Assembly: GCF_023715655.1 (NCBI RefSeq)
Contig: NZ_JAMBON010000012.1
Location: 1 to 64,000, forward strand
Length of the DNA stretch: 64,000 nucleotides
Direction: 5' to 3'
From: Oceanobacillus luteolus
Lineage (GTDB): Bacteria > Bacillota > Bacilli > Bacillales > Amphibacillaceae
Shown here: positions 26,939-35,806 of the stretch, piece after piece
Position numbering within the stretch: the first letter of the stretch is position 1
Layout: every line of letters starts with the position of its first letter
Made by a program: the position numbers and the translations under genes
Notes under the pieces: model-generated
Seen by the model: only the letters and a program-made list of their open reading frames with translations
Told to the model about the DNA's origin: nothing
Database searches by the model: none

Positions 26939-27366
26939 ACGGTCGTTTTCGCTTTTGCTATGTCTTGCTAAAGCACGCAGGGACTGCCTGAACTTCATGC
27001 GCTTCCGGTCGATAAGTCAACATCGACTCAAGTTAAAGGTTGCCCGACTAAAACCGGGCTAAAGCCCAACGCCGGATACCCCTAAAGGGGCATGTTTCCT
27101 TTATCTTCCTGCATCGCATTCCAGTTCAGACGTCCCTAAACGCGTCCTTTCGCTTTTCTTATGTCTAGCTCAAACGACCAGGGACTGTTCAAACTTCCTG
27201 CGCCTCCAATCGATAAGTCAACATCGGCTCGTACCTCGCTGTGTTTCCTTTATCTGTGAAGTAGGGGAAGTTCGATTAAGTACGCCCCATCCCGGGGCAA
27301 CATCGAACCACCCCACGTCCTGTGGGGCGCAGTTTGACCGTCCCTAAACGGTCGTTTTCACTTTTC
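26939..27366. repeat. GC-rich tandem repeat, about 205 bp period, hairpin-rich
   Basis: Two diverged copies and a partial third boundary. The boundary sequence GGTCGTTTTCGCTTTT recurs at about 26941, 27143 and 27350. Copy interiors share CAGGGACTG, CTTC-TGCGC-TCC and CGATAAGTCAACATCG. Several short hairpins lie inside, such as GCCCGG..CCGGGC and CCCCACG..TGTGGGG. No reading frame spans it. It resembles a dispersed intergenic repeat I recall from Bacillaceae genomes. It is richer in G+C than its surroundings, so probably mobile in origin. Confidence 0.7.
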
Positions 27367-27368
27367 TT

Positions 27369-28808
27369 TTAATAAGCTTTTGCCCAAAGGACTAGTTCTT
27401 TAGCTGGTTTGCCGCAGCAGACGCAGCTGTCGGATAGTTTTTCTTGTTCGAATGGGATACAGCGGGAGGTTGCCGTTGTGTCTTCTTTGATTTTCTCTTC
27501 ACATTCCAAGTCACCACACCACATTGCTTTTAAGAATCCACCTTTAGTTTCAAGTACTTCAGTAAATTCTTCCATCGTAGTGACAGATGTCGTCATCTCA
27601 TTACGATGTTGTAATGCTTTATTGTAAAGATTTTGTTGAACTTCTTCAAGCAGCTCAGGCAAACGTTTTTCAAGATCTGCAAGGGCGACAAATTCTTTTT
27701 CACCTGTATCGCGGCGAGCTAGTACCACCTGGTTCTTCTCGATATCTTTTGGCCCTAATTCAATACGAACTGGAATTCCTTTCATCTCGTATTCATTAAA
27801 TTTCCAACCAGGCATTTTATCATTTGCGTCAATATCTACACGAACGATATTTTTCAGTTGATCACGCAGCTCATAAGCTTTATCGAGCACCCCTTCTTTA
27901 TGTTGCGCAATCGGGATGATCATCGCTTGTGTTGGTGCAATTCTCGGTGGAACTACTAATCCACGATTATCTCCATGTACCATGATCAATGCCCCCATGA
28001 TTCTAGTGGACAATCCCCAAGAAGTTTGGTGGACAAATTGACTCTTTCCGTCTTTATCTAAATACGTAATATCGAATGCTTCGGCAAATCCGGAACCAAA
28101 ATGGTGACTTGTTCCCGATTGTAAAGCTTTACCGTCATGCATCAACGCTTCAATTGTCAGTGTGTAGTTCGCACCAGCAAACTTTTCCTTTTCTGTTTTC
28201 TTTCCTTTATATACAGGAATTGCCAAATAGTTTTCTGCTAAGTCAGCATATACATCAAGCATTTTAGCTGTTTCAGCTGCAGCTTCCTCATCTGTTGCGT
28301 GTGCTGTATGTCCTTCTTGCCAGTGGAATTCGGATGAACGTAAGAATGGACGAGTTGTCTTTTCCCAACGTACAACGTTTGCCCATTGGTTATAAAGCTT
28401 AGGCAGGTCACGGTAGGAGTGAATATGTTTCGAATAGTACTCACAGAACAACACTTCAGATGTAGGTCTTACCGCAATCCGCTCTTCAAGTTCATTATCT
28501 CCACCATGTGTTACCCAAGCAACTTCAGGAGCAAAGCCTTCCACGTGATCCGCCTCTTTTTGCAATAGGCTTTCAGGTATGAAAATTGGAAACTGGACGT
28601 TGGAGTGACCAGTATCTTTAATCATTTTGTTCAATTCATCTTTAATATTTTCCCAAATTGCATATCCGTAAGGACGAATGATCATCGTACCTTTTACTTG
28701 TCCATAATCTACAAGTTCTGCTTGCTTAACGACATCTGTATACCATTGGGCAAAATCGTCTTCCATAGCTGTAACTTTTTCTACGAAATTTTTATTTTTC
28801 TTAGCCAA
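27369..28808 (-). CDS. proS: prolyl-tRNA synthetase, archaeal/eukaryal-type short form
   Basis: A 479-residue class II aminoacyl-tRNA synthetase that charges tRNA-Pro. Class II motifs are present ([49 protein letters not shown]), there is no editing insertion, and the protein ends with the KAY C-terminal Tyr typical of the archaeal/eukaryal form, preceded by a Cys-rich zinc-binding region. The TTG at 28808 is preceded by GAGGTG; the longer in-frame reading runs back through the T-box leader and is rejected. Expression should depend on uncharged tRNA-Pro through that leader. Confidence 0.93.
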   Translation of the reverse strand: MAKKNKNFVEKVTAMEDDFAQWYTDVVKQAELVDYGQVKGTMIIRPYGYAIWENIKDELNKMIKDTGHSNVQFPIFIPESLLQKEADHVEGFAPEVAWVTHGGDNELEERIAVRPTSEVLFCEYYSKHIHSYRDLPKLYNQWANVVRWEKTTRPFLRSSEFHWQEGHTAHATDEEAAAETAKMLDVYADLAENYLAIPVYKGKKTEKEKFAGANYTLTIEALMHDGKALQSGTSHHFGSGFAEAFDITYLDKDGKSQFVHQTSWGLSTRIMGALIMVHGDNRGLVVPPRIAPTQAMIIPIAQHKEGVLDKAYELRDQLKNIVRVDIDANDKMPGWKFNEYEMKGIPVRIELGPKDIEKNQVVLARRDTGEKEFVALADLEKRLPELLEEVQQNLYNKALQHRNEMTTSVTTMEEFTEVLETKGGFLKAMWCGDLECEEKIKEDTTATSRCIPFEQEKLSDSCVCCGKPAKELVLWAKAY

Positions 28809-28842
28809 GTAAAACACCTCTTTATAGTTAAATTTATTTTTA

Positions 28843-29098
28843 CAATAAAAAAAGACCCCTAAATATGAAAAAGGGACCTTTGCGTGGTGGTACCACCCTT
28901 GTTTGCACTCAAAAAGCATGCACACTTCATTAGATAACGGCTTTCGAACCGCGCACATCTTATAGACCAGAATGATCCTTTCGATGGCGAACTCAGACGG
29001 CAGGTTCTAATTCTATCTCCTGGAAATTCACACCGACCATTTCCTCTCTTTTAGAAGACCATGAATTATACTATTCCGCTTCAACGTTACTATTCATT
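28843..29098 (-). promoter_or_regulatory. T-box leader of proS
   Basis: Read on the minus strand, the leader has a stem I region with AGAGAGGAAATGGTCGGTG, a likely specifier CCU (Pro codon; plus-strand AGG at 29002-29004) in GAACCTGC, the T-box/antiterminator AAGGGTGGTACCACC (about 28885-28900) and a terminator GGTCCCT / AGGGGTC (28854-28878) followed by T7. Uncharged tRNA-Pro should stabilise the antiterminator. T-box mechanism is established; the specifier reading is mine. Confidence 0.9.
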
Positions 29099-29147
29099 TC
29101 TAGTTTCTACTATATAAGGAGAGGTACCCAAAGTCAAGCACACCTCT

Positions 29148-29699
29148 TTAGATGACCTTTCCGCCCAGCGTATCGGTAAAATGGCCAAGAGCCCATTCAT
29201 GACCTGCTGCATTGAAACTCGCTACAGCATCTTTATGTACAACAATGTCAAAACCTTTATTATAAGCATCCACAGCAGTATGGAGCACACAAATATCTGT
29301 ACAAACACCTACAATATGGACTTCTTCAATACCACGTTCCCGCAATCTGATTTCCAAGTCCGTTCCTGCAAAAGCACTGTAACGTGTTTTATCGAAGTAA
29401 TACACATTATCTTTATCCTTATTCTTTTCGTATACATCCGCAAGCTCCCCATATAAGTCACGGCCTCTAGTCCCAATGATATTATGAGGCGGGAAAAGTC
29501 TGGATTCAGGATGAAGTTCATCCCCCTCTTTATGGGCATCGATTGCAAATACTACATAATCATCAGAATCAATAAATTCCTTTGTCAGGGAAACGATTTT
29601 CTCCTCAATCGCTTGAGCTGGTTTACCCGCAGTCAATGAACCTGCATCATCAACAAAATCAAACGTATAATCAACATTAATCAATGCTCGTTTTACCAT
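29148..29699 (-). CDS. pncA: nicotinamidase
   Basis: A 183-residue isochorismatase-fold hydrolase converting nicotinamide to nicotinate for NAD salvage. Catalytic triad candidates are Asp in NVDYTFDFV, Lys in DKTRYSAFAGT and Cys in VGVCTDICVLHTAVDAY. The length is normal. It lies 11 bp downstream of the PdxK/ThiD-like kinase gene, so the two share a transcript of cofactor genes. Confidence 0.88.
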   Translation of the reverse strand: MVKRALINVDYTFDFVDDAGSLTAGKPAQAIEEKIVSLTKEFIDSDDYVVFAIDAHKEGDELHPESRLFPPHNIIGTRGRDLYGELADVYEKNKDKDNVYYFDKTRYSAFAGTDLEIRLRERGIEEVHIVGVCTDICVLHTAVDAYNKGFDIVVHKDAVASFNAAGHEWALGHFTDTLGGKVI

Positions 29700-29710
29700 G
29701 ATTCATCCTC

Positions 29711-30544
29711 CTAATTCGTCTTTTCCACTTTAATTTGGAAGGCGTCCCCATATTTCCTTTGAGAAGCGTGATAAGTAGGACCGACCATTTCGGTATAAGT
29801 AAATCCATGATTTATTGCTGTCGTAACAAACTGCTTCGCTTGCTCAACAGCCTTTTCCACAGTTGTTCCTTTTGCTAAATAAGCTGCGATAGCTGCAGAG
29901 TAGGTGCAACCCGCTCCACTTGTATTAACCGTATCGATTCGTGGTGCTTCAAATAAGGTCAGATTCTGTCCGTCGTATAACACATCAATTGCTGGTCCTT
30001 CCAGACGGCCACCTTTTACAAGAACAAATTTTGAGCCTAATTCGTATAAATCAATTGCAGCCTGCTTCAATTCCTCTACATTCGTTATCGGTCTATCATC
30101 CAGAAGGAACCTAGCTTCCGGTATATTTGGCGTGATGATGGTCGCTAATGGAATGAGCCGCTTTTTCATTGCCTCAATGGCATCTTCCTTCAATAACTTG
30201 GAATCCATTTTCCCCACCATGACAGGATCGATGACGACCGATTCGATAGTGGATTCTTTAATCAATCCCGCTACTACTTCAATTACTTCTTTAGAAAACA
30301 GCATCCCGGTCTTTAAAGCATCCATACCGACTTGCTTCATTGCTGTTTCAAATTGTGCCTCAATCGCTTCTATTGTTTGTGGATGCACATTCTTGTTCGT
30401 TTTCGGATGTCTGCCGACAATAGCTGTCACAACACTCATACCATAGACATCCAACTCTTGAAACGTTTTTAAGTCTGCTTGTATCCCTGCACTGCCACCT
30501 GCAGCAGAACCCGCGATAGTGATTACTCTTGCAGGATATTCCAT
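29711..30544 (-). CDS. pdxK: PdxK/ThiD-type kinase (pyridoxal or hydroxymethylpyrimidine kinase)
   Basis: A 277-residue ribokinase-fold kinase. It opens with AGSAAGGSAGIQADLKTFQE (substrate and phosphate site) and has the anion-hole motif NTSGAGCTYSAAI near the C-terminus, where ThiD-type enzymes more often have HGTGC; the catalytic Cys is retained. Bacillaceae PdxK is a ThiD-like kinase that phosphorylates pyridoxine or pyridoxal, and the sequence cannot exclude a hydroxymethylpyrimidine substrate. First gene of a pair with pncA. No other thiamine genes are in the window. Confidence 0.8.
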   Translation of the reverse strand: MEYPARVITIAGSAAGGSAGIQADLKTFQELDVYGMSVVTAIVGRHPKTNKNVHPQTIEAIEAQFETAMKQVGMDALKTGMLFSKEVIEVVAGLIKESTIESVVIDPVMVGKMDSKLLKEDAIEAMKKRLIPLATIITPNIPEARFLLDDRPITNVEELKQAAIDLYELGSKFVLVKGGRLEGPAIDVLYDGQNLTLFEAPRIDTVNTSGAGCTYSAAIAAYLAKGTTVEKAVEQAKQFVTTAINHGFTYTEMVGPTYHASQRKYGDAFQIKVEKTN

Positions 30545-30623
30545 ATGTCAAAACTCCTTTTACTACTATAGAAGATTTAATCTAGGTGATATGCCCAGCA
30601 GGACATTTTCTGTTGATATGATG

Positions 30624-31106
30624 CTAGAAAATAACAAGAATAAAAAACCACGCAATCATCAACAATTGTAAAATAACTTTTGCTGCCGTACCGCTTAAGA
30701 AACCGATTAACGAGCCAATCGAGGCGCGAAATGCTTGTTTTACAGTCCGTTTCATAATCAATTCAATAAGAAAGACAGCAATAAATGGGACATAAATAAT
30801 CCCGAATGGCGGTGTAATAAAGGAACCGATTATAACAGCGATTGCTGCGGCCCGCTCTCCTTCTTTACTTCCGCCAAAGCGTTTAACAAAATAACTGTTT
30901 GCAATGATATCCGAACTGACTAGAACTACAGTCAATAGTATCATTGCTATCCAAAATAATGTATTTAACTCTCCACCATCTATTCCGAAGTGATAGATGA
31001 TGAAACCGAGCCAAATAAACAGGACGGATGGAATAATAGGAAACACGATTCCTATAAAACATCCTATAAATAATGCGATGATGATGATCCATAATATGAT
31101 CTCCAT
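30624..31106 (-). CDS. DUF456 membrane protein
   Basis: A 160-residue integral membrane protein with about four to five hydrophobic helices and a glycine-rich core (FIGCFIGIVFPIIPSVLFIW, GSFITPPFGIIYVPFIAVF), as in the DUF456 family. Function unknown. The ATG at 31106 is followed immediately by the hydrophobic stretch. The 53-residue gene just upstream lies 24 bp away and may be co-transcribed. Confidence 0.8.
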   Translation of the reverse strand: MEIILWIIIIALFIGCFIGIVFPIIPSVLFIWLGFIIYHFGIDGGELNTLFWIAMILLTVVLVSSDIIANSYFVKRFGGSKEGERAAAIAVIIGSFITPPFGIIYVPFIAVFLIELIMKRTVKQAFRASIGSLIGFLSGTAAKVILQLLMIAWFFILVIF

Positions 31107-31130
31107 CTATGGACACTCCATTCTTATAGA

Positions 31131-31292
31131 CTAGCTTTCATTCTTTTTGCTGTTACGCTCTTCTTCGTCTTCTGGAAGTGGATCAACGGAATGTTTATAC
31201 CCGTAACCTTTATTAATCGTTATCAACGACCCGACAACAACCATAATAATCAATACAATTGAAGCAGCAACAACTGCTACATAAGCCCCCAT
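31131..31292 (-). CDS. small single-pass membrane protein, 53 residues
   Basis: A short frame with a clear ribosome binding site (AGAGGG, minus strand) and ATG at 31292. One hydrophobic helix (about 4-25, VAVVAASIVLIIMVVVGSL) is followed by a hydrophilic acidic tail (DPLPEDEEER). The 24-bp gap to the DUF456 gene suggests one operon. I do not recognise a family. Confidence 0.65.
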   Translation of the reverse strand: MGAYVAVVAASIVLIIMVVVGSLITINKGYGYKHSVDPLPEDEEERNSKKNES

Positions 31293-31626
31293 ATTAATCC
31301 CTCTCTTGAAACTTTTTTCTTAATTTAATACTAAAGTTTTTTCATACCAATGTCTAGCTATCTTTTCTTCTCATAATAACGAATATTTGGTATTTAAGAG
31401 GAAACGGGATGATTTTGGAGGATATATTAGCATAGTCCGTTCTGAGGACTTTCATCCAACTATTTGAGGAATAAACCCATTTTATCTAGTTTAATAGAGT
31501 TTGAGTGAATGTTGAATTATCGTTACCATTAAAACAAGACTAATATGGGTACCCTTCTCGCCCAATATTTAATACGAATAAAAAGGGGAGAAAAGTTTCA
31601 TAAAAATATAGGAGGTCCAATTTATT
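31293..31626. other. intergenic region between divergent transcripts
   Basis: No gene seen. It must hold promoters for the small membrane protein (left) and for ehuB (right), but no -35/-10 pair with good spacing stood out; TTGAAT at 31512 and TAATAT at 31541 are 23 bp apart. AGGAGG at about 31611 is the ehuB ribosome binding site. Confidence 0.4.
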
Positions 31627-32511
31627 GTGAAGAAATTAGGGATATTATTACTAGGTTTTGCACTATTATTACTTGCTGCCTGCGGTTCGAACGATGAAGA
31701 TGCTGATGCCGCAGAGGGTAAAAGCAAATTAGAACAACTGCGTGAAAGCGGTACGGTAACGATTGGTTTTGCCAACGAGGCACCTTATGCATATGAAGAA
31801 AATGGCGAACTAAAGGGCGCTGCTGTTGATATCGCAAAAGCAGTTTTTCAGGAGTTAGGTGTAGAAAACATGGAATCTCAGTTGGCAGACTTCAGTCAAT
31901 TGATTCCTGGAGTTCAAGCGGGACAGTTTGATGTCGTAACAGCAGGTATGGCGATTCAACCAGCACGCTGCGAAAACGCGCTTTTCAGTGAACCAGAAAT
32001 GCAATATGGAGAAGGATTGGTTGTTCAGGCTGGGAATCCTCACGATATACATAGCTATGAGGATATTGCAGCCAACCCAGACATAACCGTAGTTGTTATG
32101 GAAGGTGCTACGGAAATCGGTTTCTTACTTGAAGAAGGAGTAAGTGAAGATCAAATTACGACTGCAGCTGACATTCCAGCTACTTTCTCAGCAGTTCAAG
32201 CAGGTAGAGCAGATGCTACTACTGGTACAGAAATGACGGTAAAAATGGCGCTGGAATCCTTTAATTCCGATGAGTTAGAATTTGTGGAGACATTTGAACA
32301 GCCTGATATTGAAGGAGTGCCTAGTTATGGTGCTGCTGCATTCAGCTTGGAAAATGAAGAACTTAGAGATGTTTATAATGAAGTTTTAGCAAAATTAAAA
32401 GAAGATGGAACCATTGCTGAACTGTTAGAAAAAAATGGATTCAGCGAAGAGATGAATTTTGTCGGCGATGGCGAGGTAACAACAGAACAACTTTGTAATG
32501 GTGAAATTTAA
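31627..32511 (+). CDS. ehuB: ectoine/hydroxyectoine ABC transporter, substrate-binding lipoprotein
   Basis: A 294-residue lipoprotein (lipobox LLAAC, Cys about residue 19) of the amino-acid-binding family 3. Residues TIGFANEAPYAYEENGELKG, LIPGVQAGQFDVVTAGM, PARCENALFS and HSYEDIAANPD match remembered EhuB. It captures ectoine or hydroxyectoine outside the membrane for the EhuCD channel. The GTG start has AGGAGG upstream. A terminator follows the gene, so the binding protein is probably made in excess over the permeases. Ectoine uptake suggests a saline habitat. Confidence 0.88.
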   Translation: MKKLGILLLGFALLLLAACGSNDEDADAAEGKSKLEQLRESGTVTIGFANEAPYAYEENGELKGAAVDIAKAVFQELGVENMESQLADFSQLIPGVQAGQFDVVTAGMAIQPARCENALFSEPEMQYGEGLVVQAGNPHDIHSYEDIAANPDITVVVMEGATEIGFLLEEGVSEDQITTAADIPATFSAVQAGRADATTGTEMTVKMALESFNSDELEFVETFEQPDIEGVPSYGAAAFSLENEELRDVYNEVLAKLKEDGTIAELLEKNGFSEEMNFVGDGEVTTEQLCNGEI

Positions 32512-32546
32512 TTCATAAGTTTCTGTTAGAAATGAAGTAAGTGGCT

Positions 32547-32589
32547 AAAGGGTCCGGTTCCTCTTCCAGGGCTGGACCCTTTATTTTTT
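32547..32589 (+). terminator. terminator between ehuB and ehuC
   Basis: AAAGGGTCC (32547-32555) and GGACCCTTT (32574-32582) followed by ATTTTTT. Partial termination here would lower permease mRNA relative to ehuB. Confidence 0.8.
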
Positions 32590-32736
32590 CGTAGACTCAG
32601 GATAAACATGCATATCATGGTTTGAATATTCAAAAAACGGGTAAATACCGTTAACTTGTCTCCTCGCACTTCTTCCCTATGTATCTTATCCGACTTTATT
32701 AAAATTTTATAAGGAGTGGTTATCATTAATGCAATA

Positions 32737-33387
32737 ATGGAGGTTATTCCTCAAGTTGCAAAAGGTCTGCAAGTGACGATCACCGTCTTACTTGCATCAG
32801 CACTATTAGCTTATTTATTGGCATTTGTGGCTGGGCTCTCTAAATTATCGAATAATGTGCTCATCCGAAAAGCGACTGGTGTTTACGTGGAAATCTTCCG
32901 CGGAACCTCACTAATCGTACAATTATTCTGGCTCTACTATGCTATTCCCATGCTGTTCGGTATTCAGCTTGGAACAAACTGGTGGATTGGTGTGATTGCA
33001 ATCGGATTGAACTATGGTGCTTATCTATCTGAAGTTGTCCGTTCATCGATTGTTGCGGTTGATAAAGGACAGTCTGAAGCTGCAACTGCTTTGAATATGT
33101 CGAGTTTCCAACGAATGAGGCTCATAATATTTCCACAAGCCGTACGCATGATGCTTCCTGAATTTGGTAATTATACGATTTTAATCCTTAAGAGTACATC
33201 ACTCGTTTCTTTAATCGGACTGCATGATGTTCTCTATTACGGAGATATCATCCGCAGTACAAATGCTTCAGCGACACCAATTGTATATGGTGTTATTCTC
33301 GTGTTCTACTTTATTCTTGCCTTGCCATTAATTTGGATGACAAGAAAAGGAGAAGCAATCGCAAAGAAAGGGGCGGCTAGTTCATGA
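32737..33387 (+). CDS. ehuC: ectoine/hydroxyectoine ABC transporter, permease EhuC
   Basis: A permease of about 216 residues, family HisMQ, with about five membrane helices and the EAA loop GQSEAATALNMSSFQRMRLIIFPQAVR. Start is unclear: AAGGAG at 32711-32716 is 20 bp from the ATG at 32737, overlaps a GTG at 32716, and is eight bases from an in-frame ATT at 32725. I list the ATG. It overlaps ehuD by four bases, so the two are translationally coupled and form the heteromeric channel. Confidence 0.88.
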   Translation: MEVIPQVAKGLQVTITVLLASALLAYLLAFVAGLSKLSNNVLIRKATGVYVEIFRGTSLIVQLFWLYYAIPMLFGIQLGTNWWIGVIAIGLNYGAYLSEVVRSSIVAVDKGQSEAATALNMSSFQRMRLIIFPQAVRMMLPEFGNYTILILKSTSLVSLIGLHDVLYYGDIIRSTNASATPIVYGVILVFYFILALPLIWMTRKGEAIAKKGAASS

Positions 33388-34085
33388 ACACTACATATTG
33401 GAGTTGGGAGAGATTCTTCGAAGCCCTGCCTATTGTCTTAGATGGCTTATGGATGACAATATTCCTCACATTTGCCAGTTTTGCCTTTGCTCTTATCGTT
33501 GGTTTTATTTGGACACTTTTAAGAAGAATACCCATTAAGCCATTCAATTGGATTGTCACTTGGTCAATGGAATTTATCCGTTCGACACCACCGCTTGTGC
33601 AGTTATTTTTCATTTTCTTTGCATTGCCGGTTATACCTGTTATTGGGATCACTTTAAGTCCAGTACAAAGTGCAATACTTGGTCTTGGTCTTCACTACAG
33701 TACTTACATCTCTGAAATTTATCGTTCAGGAATCGATAGTGTAGGCAAGGGACAATGGGAAGCGGCCAAGGCACTGAATTTCAGCACAATGGATAAGTGG
33801 AAAAAGATTATCCTTCCTCAAGCGATTCCGCCAACCGTACCTATGCTAGGAAACTATCTAATCATTTTATTTAAGGAAGTCCCTCTAGTTTCCACCATTA
33901 CGGTGTCGGAAATATTACTTTTAGCAAATACGTACGGTTCGAGAAATTTTGCTTATTTAGAACCACTTACCATTGTCGGTATCATCTTCTTAGTTTTAAG
34001 TTACGCTTCTGCTTTTCTCATTAAGAGACTTGAATTGAGGCTGAATAAGAGATTTGATAAAAATGCGCTTGCTAAAAGCTCATAA
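33384..34085 (+). CDS. ehuD: ectoine/hydroxyectoine ABC transporter, permease EhuD
   Basis: A 233-residue HisMQ-family permease with about five membrane helices. EAA loop GQWEAAKALNFSTMDKWKKIILPQAIPPT contacts the ATPase. Starts at ATG 33384 inside the end of ehuC (ATGA overlap) with GGGG upstream. The membrane-spanning EIIRSTPPLVQLFF-like segment is the usual core of this family. Partner of EhuC. Confidence 0.88.
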   Translation: MNTTYWSWERFFEALPIVLDGLWMTIFLTFASFAFALIVGFIWTLLRRIPIKPFNWIVTWSMEFIRSTPPLVQLFFIFFALPVIPVIGITLSPVQSAILGLGLHYSTYISEIYRSGIDSVGKGQWEAAKALNFSTMDKWKKIILPQAIPPTVPMLGNYLIILFKEVPLVSTITVSEILLLANTYGSRNFAYLEPLTIVGIIFLVLSYASAFLIKRLELRLNKRFDKNALAKSS

Positions 34086-34192
34086 AATTGACAATATAAT
34101 ATGTGTTTAACATATTGCATTTACTTTTTTCCCGTGCCCTCAATTTGGTGGGAGTTTTACGAACCATATAACGTATTAAAGGAGTATGAAAA

Positions 34193-34963
34193 ATGACGGA
34201 ACCTATTGTTCAATATCGGGATGTCTATAAATCATTCGGAGATGTAAAAGTATTAAAGGGAATCAATTTGGATATTCATGCCGGAGAGAAGGTTGCCGTA
34301 ATCGGTCCAAGTGGCTCCGGTAAAACGACCATTATCCGGATGTTGATGACGTTAGAGGAACCTACATCTGGTGATATTATTGTAAGCGGAGAGAATTTGT
34401 GGAAAATGGAGAAAAACGGTAAAGAAGTTCGTGCCAATGAGAAGCACTTACGCAAAGTACGCGGGGACATCGGCATGGTGTTTCAGCATTTTAATTTATT
34501 CCCCCATATGACAATTTTAGAAAACTGTATGACAGCACCGATTCATGTGAAAAAGGAAGATAAACATGAGGTCCGTGAAAGAGCAATTCAGATGCTGGAA
34601 CGAGTCGGACTAGGTGACAAAATCGATAATTATCCAAGCCAACTTTCAGGTGGACAAAAGCAGCGTGTGGCAATGGCAAGAGCTGTCGTTATGCGCCCGA
34701 AGATCATGTTATTTGATGAGGTGACATCAGCCCTTGACCCTGAACTCGTCGGGGAAGTTCTTGAGGTGATCCGCGACCTTGCACAACACGAAGACATGGC
34801 AATGGTTCTCGTTACTCATGAAATGGATTTTGCTTTGGATATTGCAGATAAAGTTCTCTTTTTAGATGAAGGAGTTATTGCGGAACAAGGCTCAGCACGC
34901 GACGTCATCGAGCATTCACAAAATGAGCGGCTGCAGAGTTTCTTAAGCAGATTCCGTGCTTAA
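34193..34963 (+). CDS. ehuA: ectoine/hydroxyectoine ABC transporter, ATPase EhuA
   Basis: A 256-residue ABC ATPase. Walker A GPSGSGKTT, Q-loop MVFQHFNLF, signature LSGGQKQRVAMARA, Walker B IMLFDEVTSALDP and switch His in VTHEMDF are all intact. It energises EhuCD. AAGGAG precedes the ATG. A 107-bp gap separates it from ehuD, with no terminator seen, so it likely belongs to the same transcript. Confidence 0.92.
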   Translation: MTEPIVQYRDVYKSFGDVKVLKGINLDIHAGEKVAVIGPSGSGKTTIIRMLMTLEEPTSGDIIVSGENLWKMEKNGKEVRANEKHLRKVRGDIGMVFQHFNLFPHMTILENCMTAPIHVKKEDKHEVRERAIQMLERVGLGDKIDNYPSQLSGGQKQRVAMARAVVMRPKIMLFDEVTSALDPELVGEVLEVIRDLAQHEDMAMVLVTHEMDFALDIADKVLFLDEGVIAEQGSARDVIEHSQNERLQSFLSRFRA

Positions 34964-34981
34964 TAATCGTTCGATATAAAT

Positions 34982-35020
34982 ATACCGGATGCCGATAAAA
35001 AGCTTCCGGTATTTTTATTT
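34982..35020 (+). terminator. terminator of the ehu operon
   Basis: ATACCGGA / TCCGGTAT stem followed by TTTTTATTT. Confidence 0.8.
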
Positions 35021-35131
35021 CTACTTATACACTTATCATAATAATGTTATTTTATTAGAGATATTAAAAGTATTATAAGAACATGAACAGGTACTAAGAA
35101 AAATTCTATTCTATTTTTGTCCTTAGGATGC

Positions 35132-35757
35132 TTCTATGCCATGAAGAAAGACAATTCGTTTCATTCATGTCATTTAAACCAATGTAGGAACACGAAGGAA
35201 GAATAATTCGTTCCATTCAGGTCGCTAAAACCAATCTAGAAACACGAACAGAGAATAATTAGTTCCAATCATGTCGTTAGAACCAATCTAAGTACACGAA
35301 GAAAAAATAATTCGTCACATTCATGTCGTTAAAGCCACTCTAAGTACACGAAGGAAGAATACCTCACTTCATTCATGTCGTTAGAACCAGTCTAAGTACA
35401 CGAAGAAAGAATAATTCGTTCTCATTCATGTCGTTAAAGCCACTCTAAGTACACGAAGGAAGAATACCTCACCCCATTCATGTCGTTAGAACCACTCTAA
35501 GTACACGAAGAAAGAATAATTCGTTCCATACATGTCGTTAAAGCCACTCTAAGTACACGAAGGAAGAATAGCTCACTCCATTCATGTCGTTAGAACCAAT
35601 CTAAGTACACGAAGAAAGAATAATTCGTCTCATTCATGTCGTTAGAGTCACTCTAAGTACACGAAGGAAGAAAAACTCACCCCATTCATGTCGTTAGAAC
35701 CAATCTAAGTACTCGAAGAAAGAATAATTCGTTCCATTCAAGTCATAAGAACGGATT
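35132..35757. repeat. tandem array B: about twelve 52-bp inverted-repeat units with two-unit alternation
   Basis: Clear units start (CTAAGTACACGAAG or variant) at 35184, 35236, 35288, 35340, 35392, 35445, 35497, 35549, 35601, 35653 and 35705, with a decayed one near 35132. From 35288 two subtypes alternate without exception: GAAAGAATAATTCG and GGAAGAATACCTCA. ACACGAA faces TTCATGT, which pairs fully as RNA only on the minus strand (ACATGAA with TTCGTGT). Reverse-complemented, units match array A. It lies between convergent ehuA and murB. Confidence 0.88.
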
Positions 35758-35772
35758 CTCAAAAAACACCAA

Positions 35773-35805
35773 AAAATGGCGCCTTCCTTAAGAAAGCGCC
35801 ATTTT
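35773..35805 (-). terminator. terminator of murB
   Basis: AAAATGGCGC / GCGCCATTTT stem followed on the minus strand by T6. Confidence 0.8.
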
Positions 35806-35806
35806 A

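Noticed and set aside
27369-28958. Longer ProS reading frame starting at 28958
   Set aside because: The extra residues are encoded by the T-box terminator and antiterminator; the TTG at 28808 has a ribosome binding site.
35132-35757. CRISPR array
   Set aside because: The whole 52-bp unit repeats, with no unique spacers, and there are no cas genes in the window.
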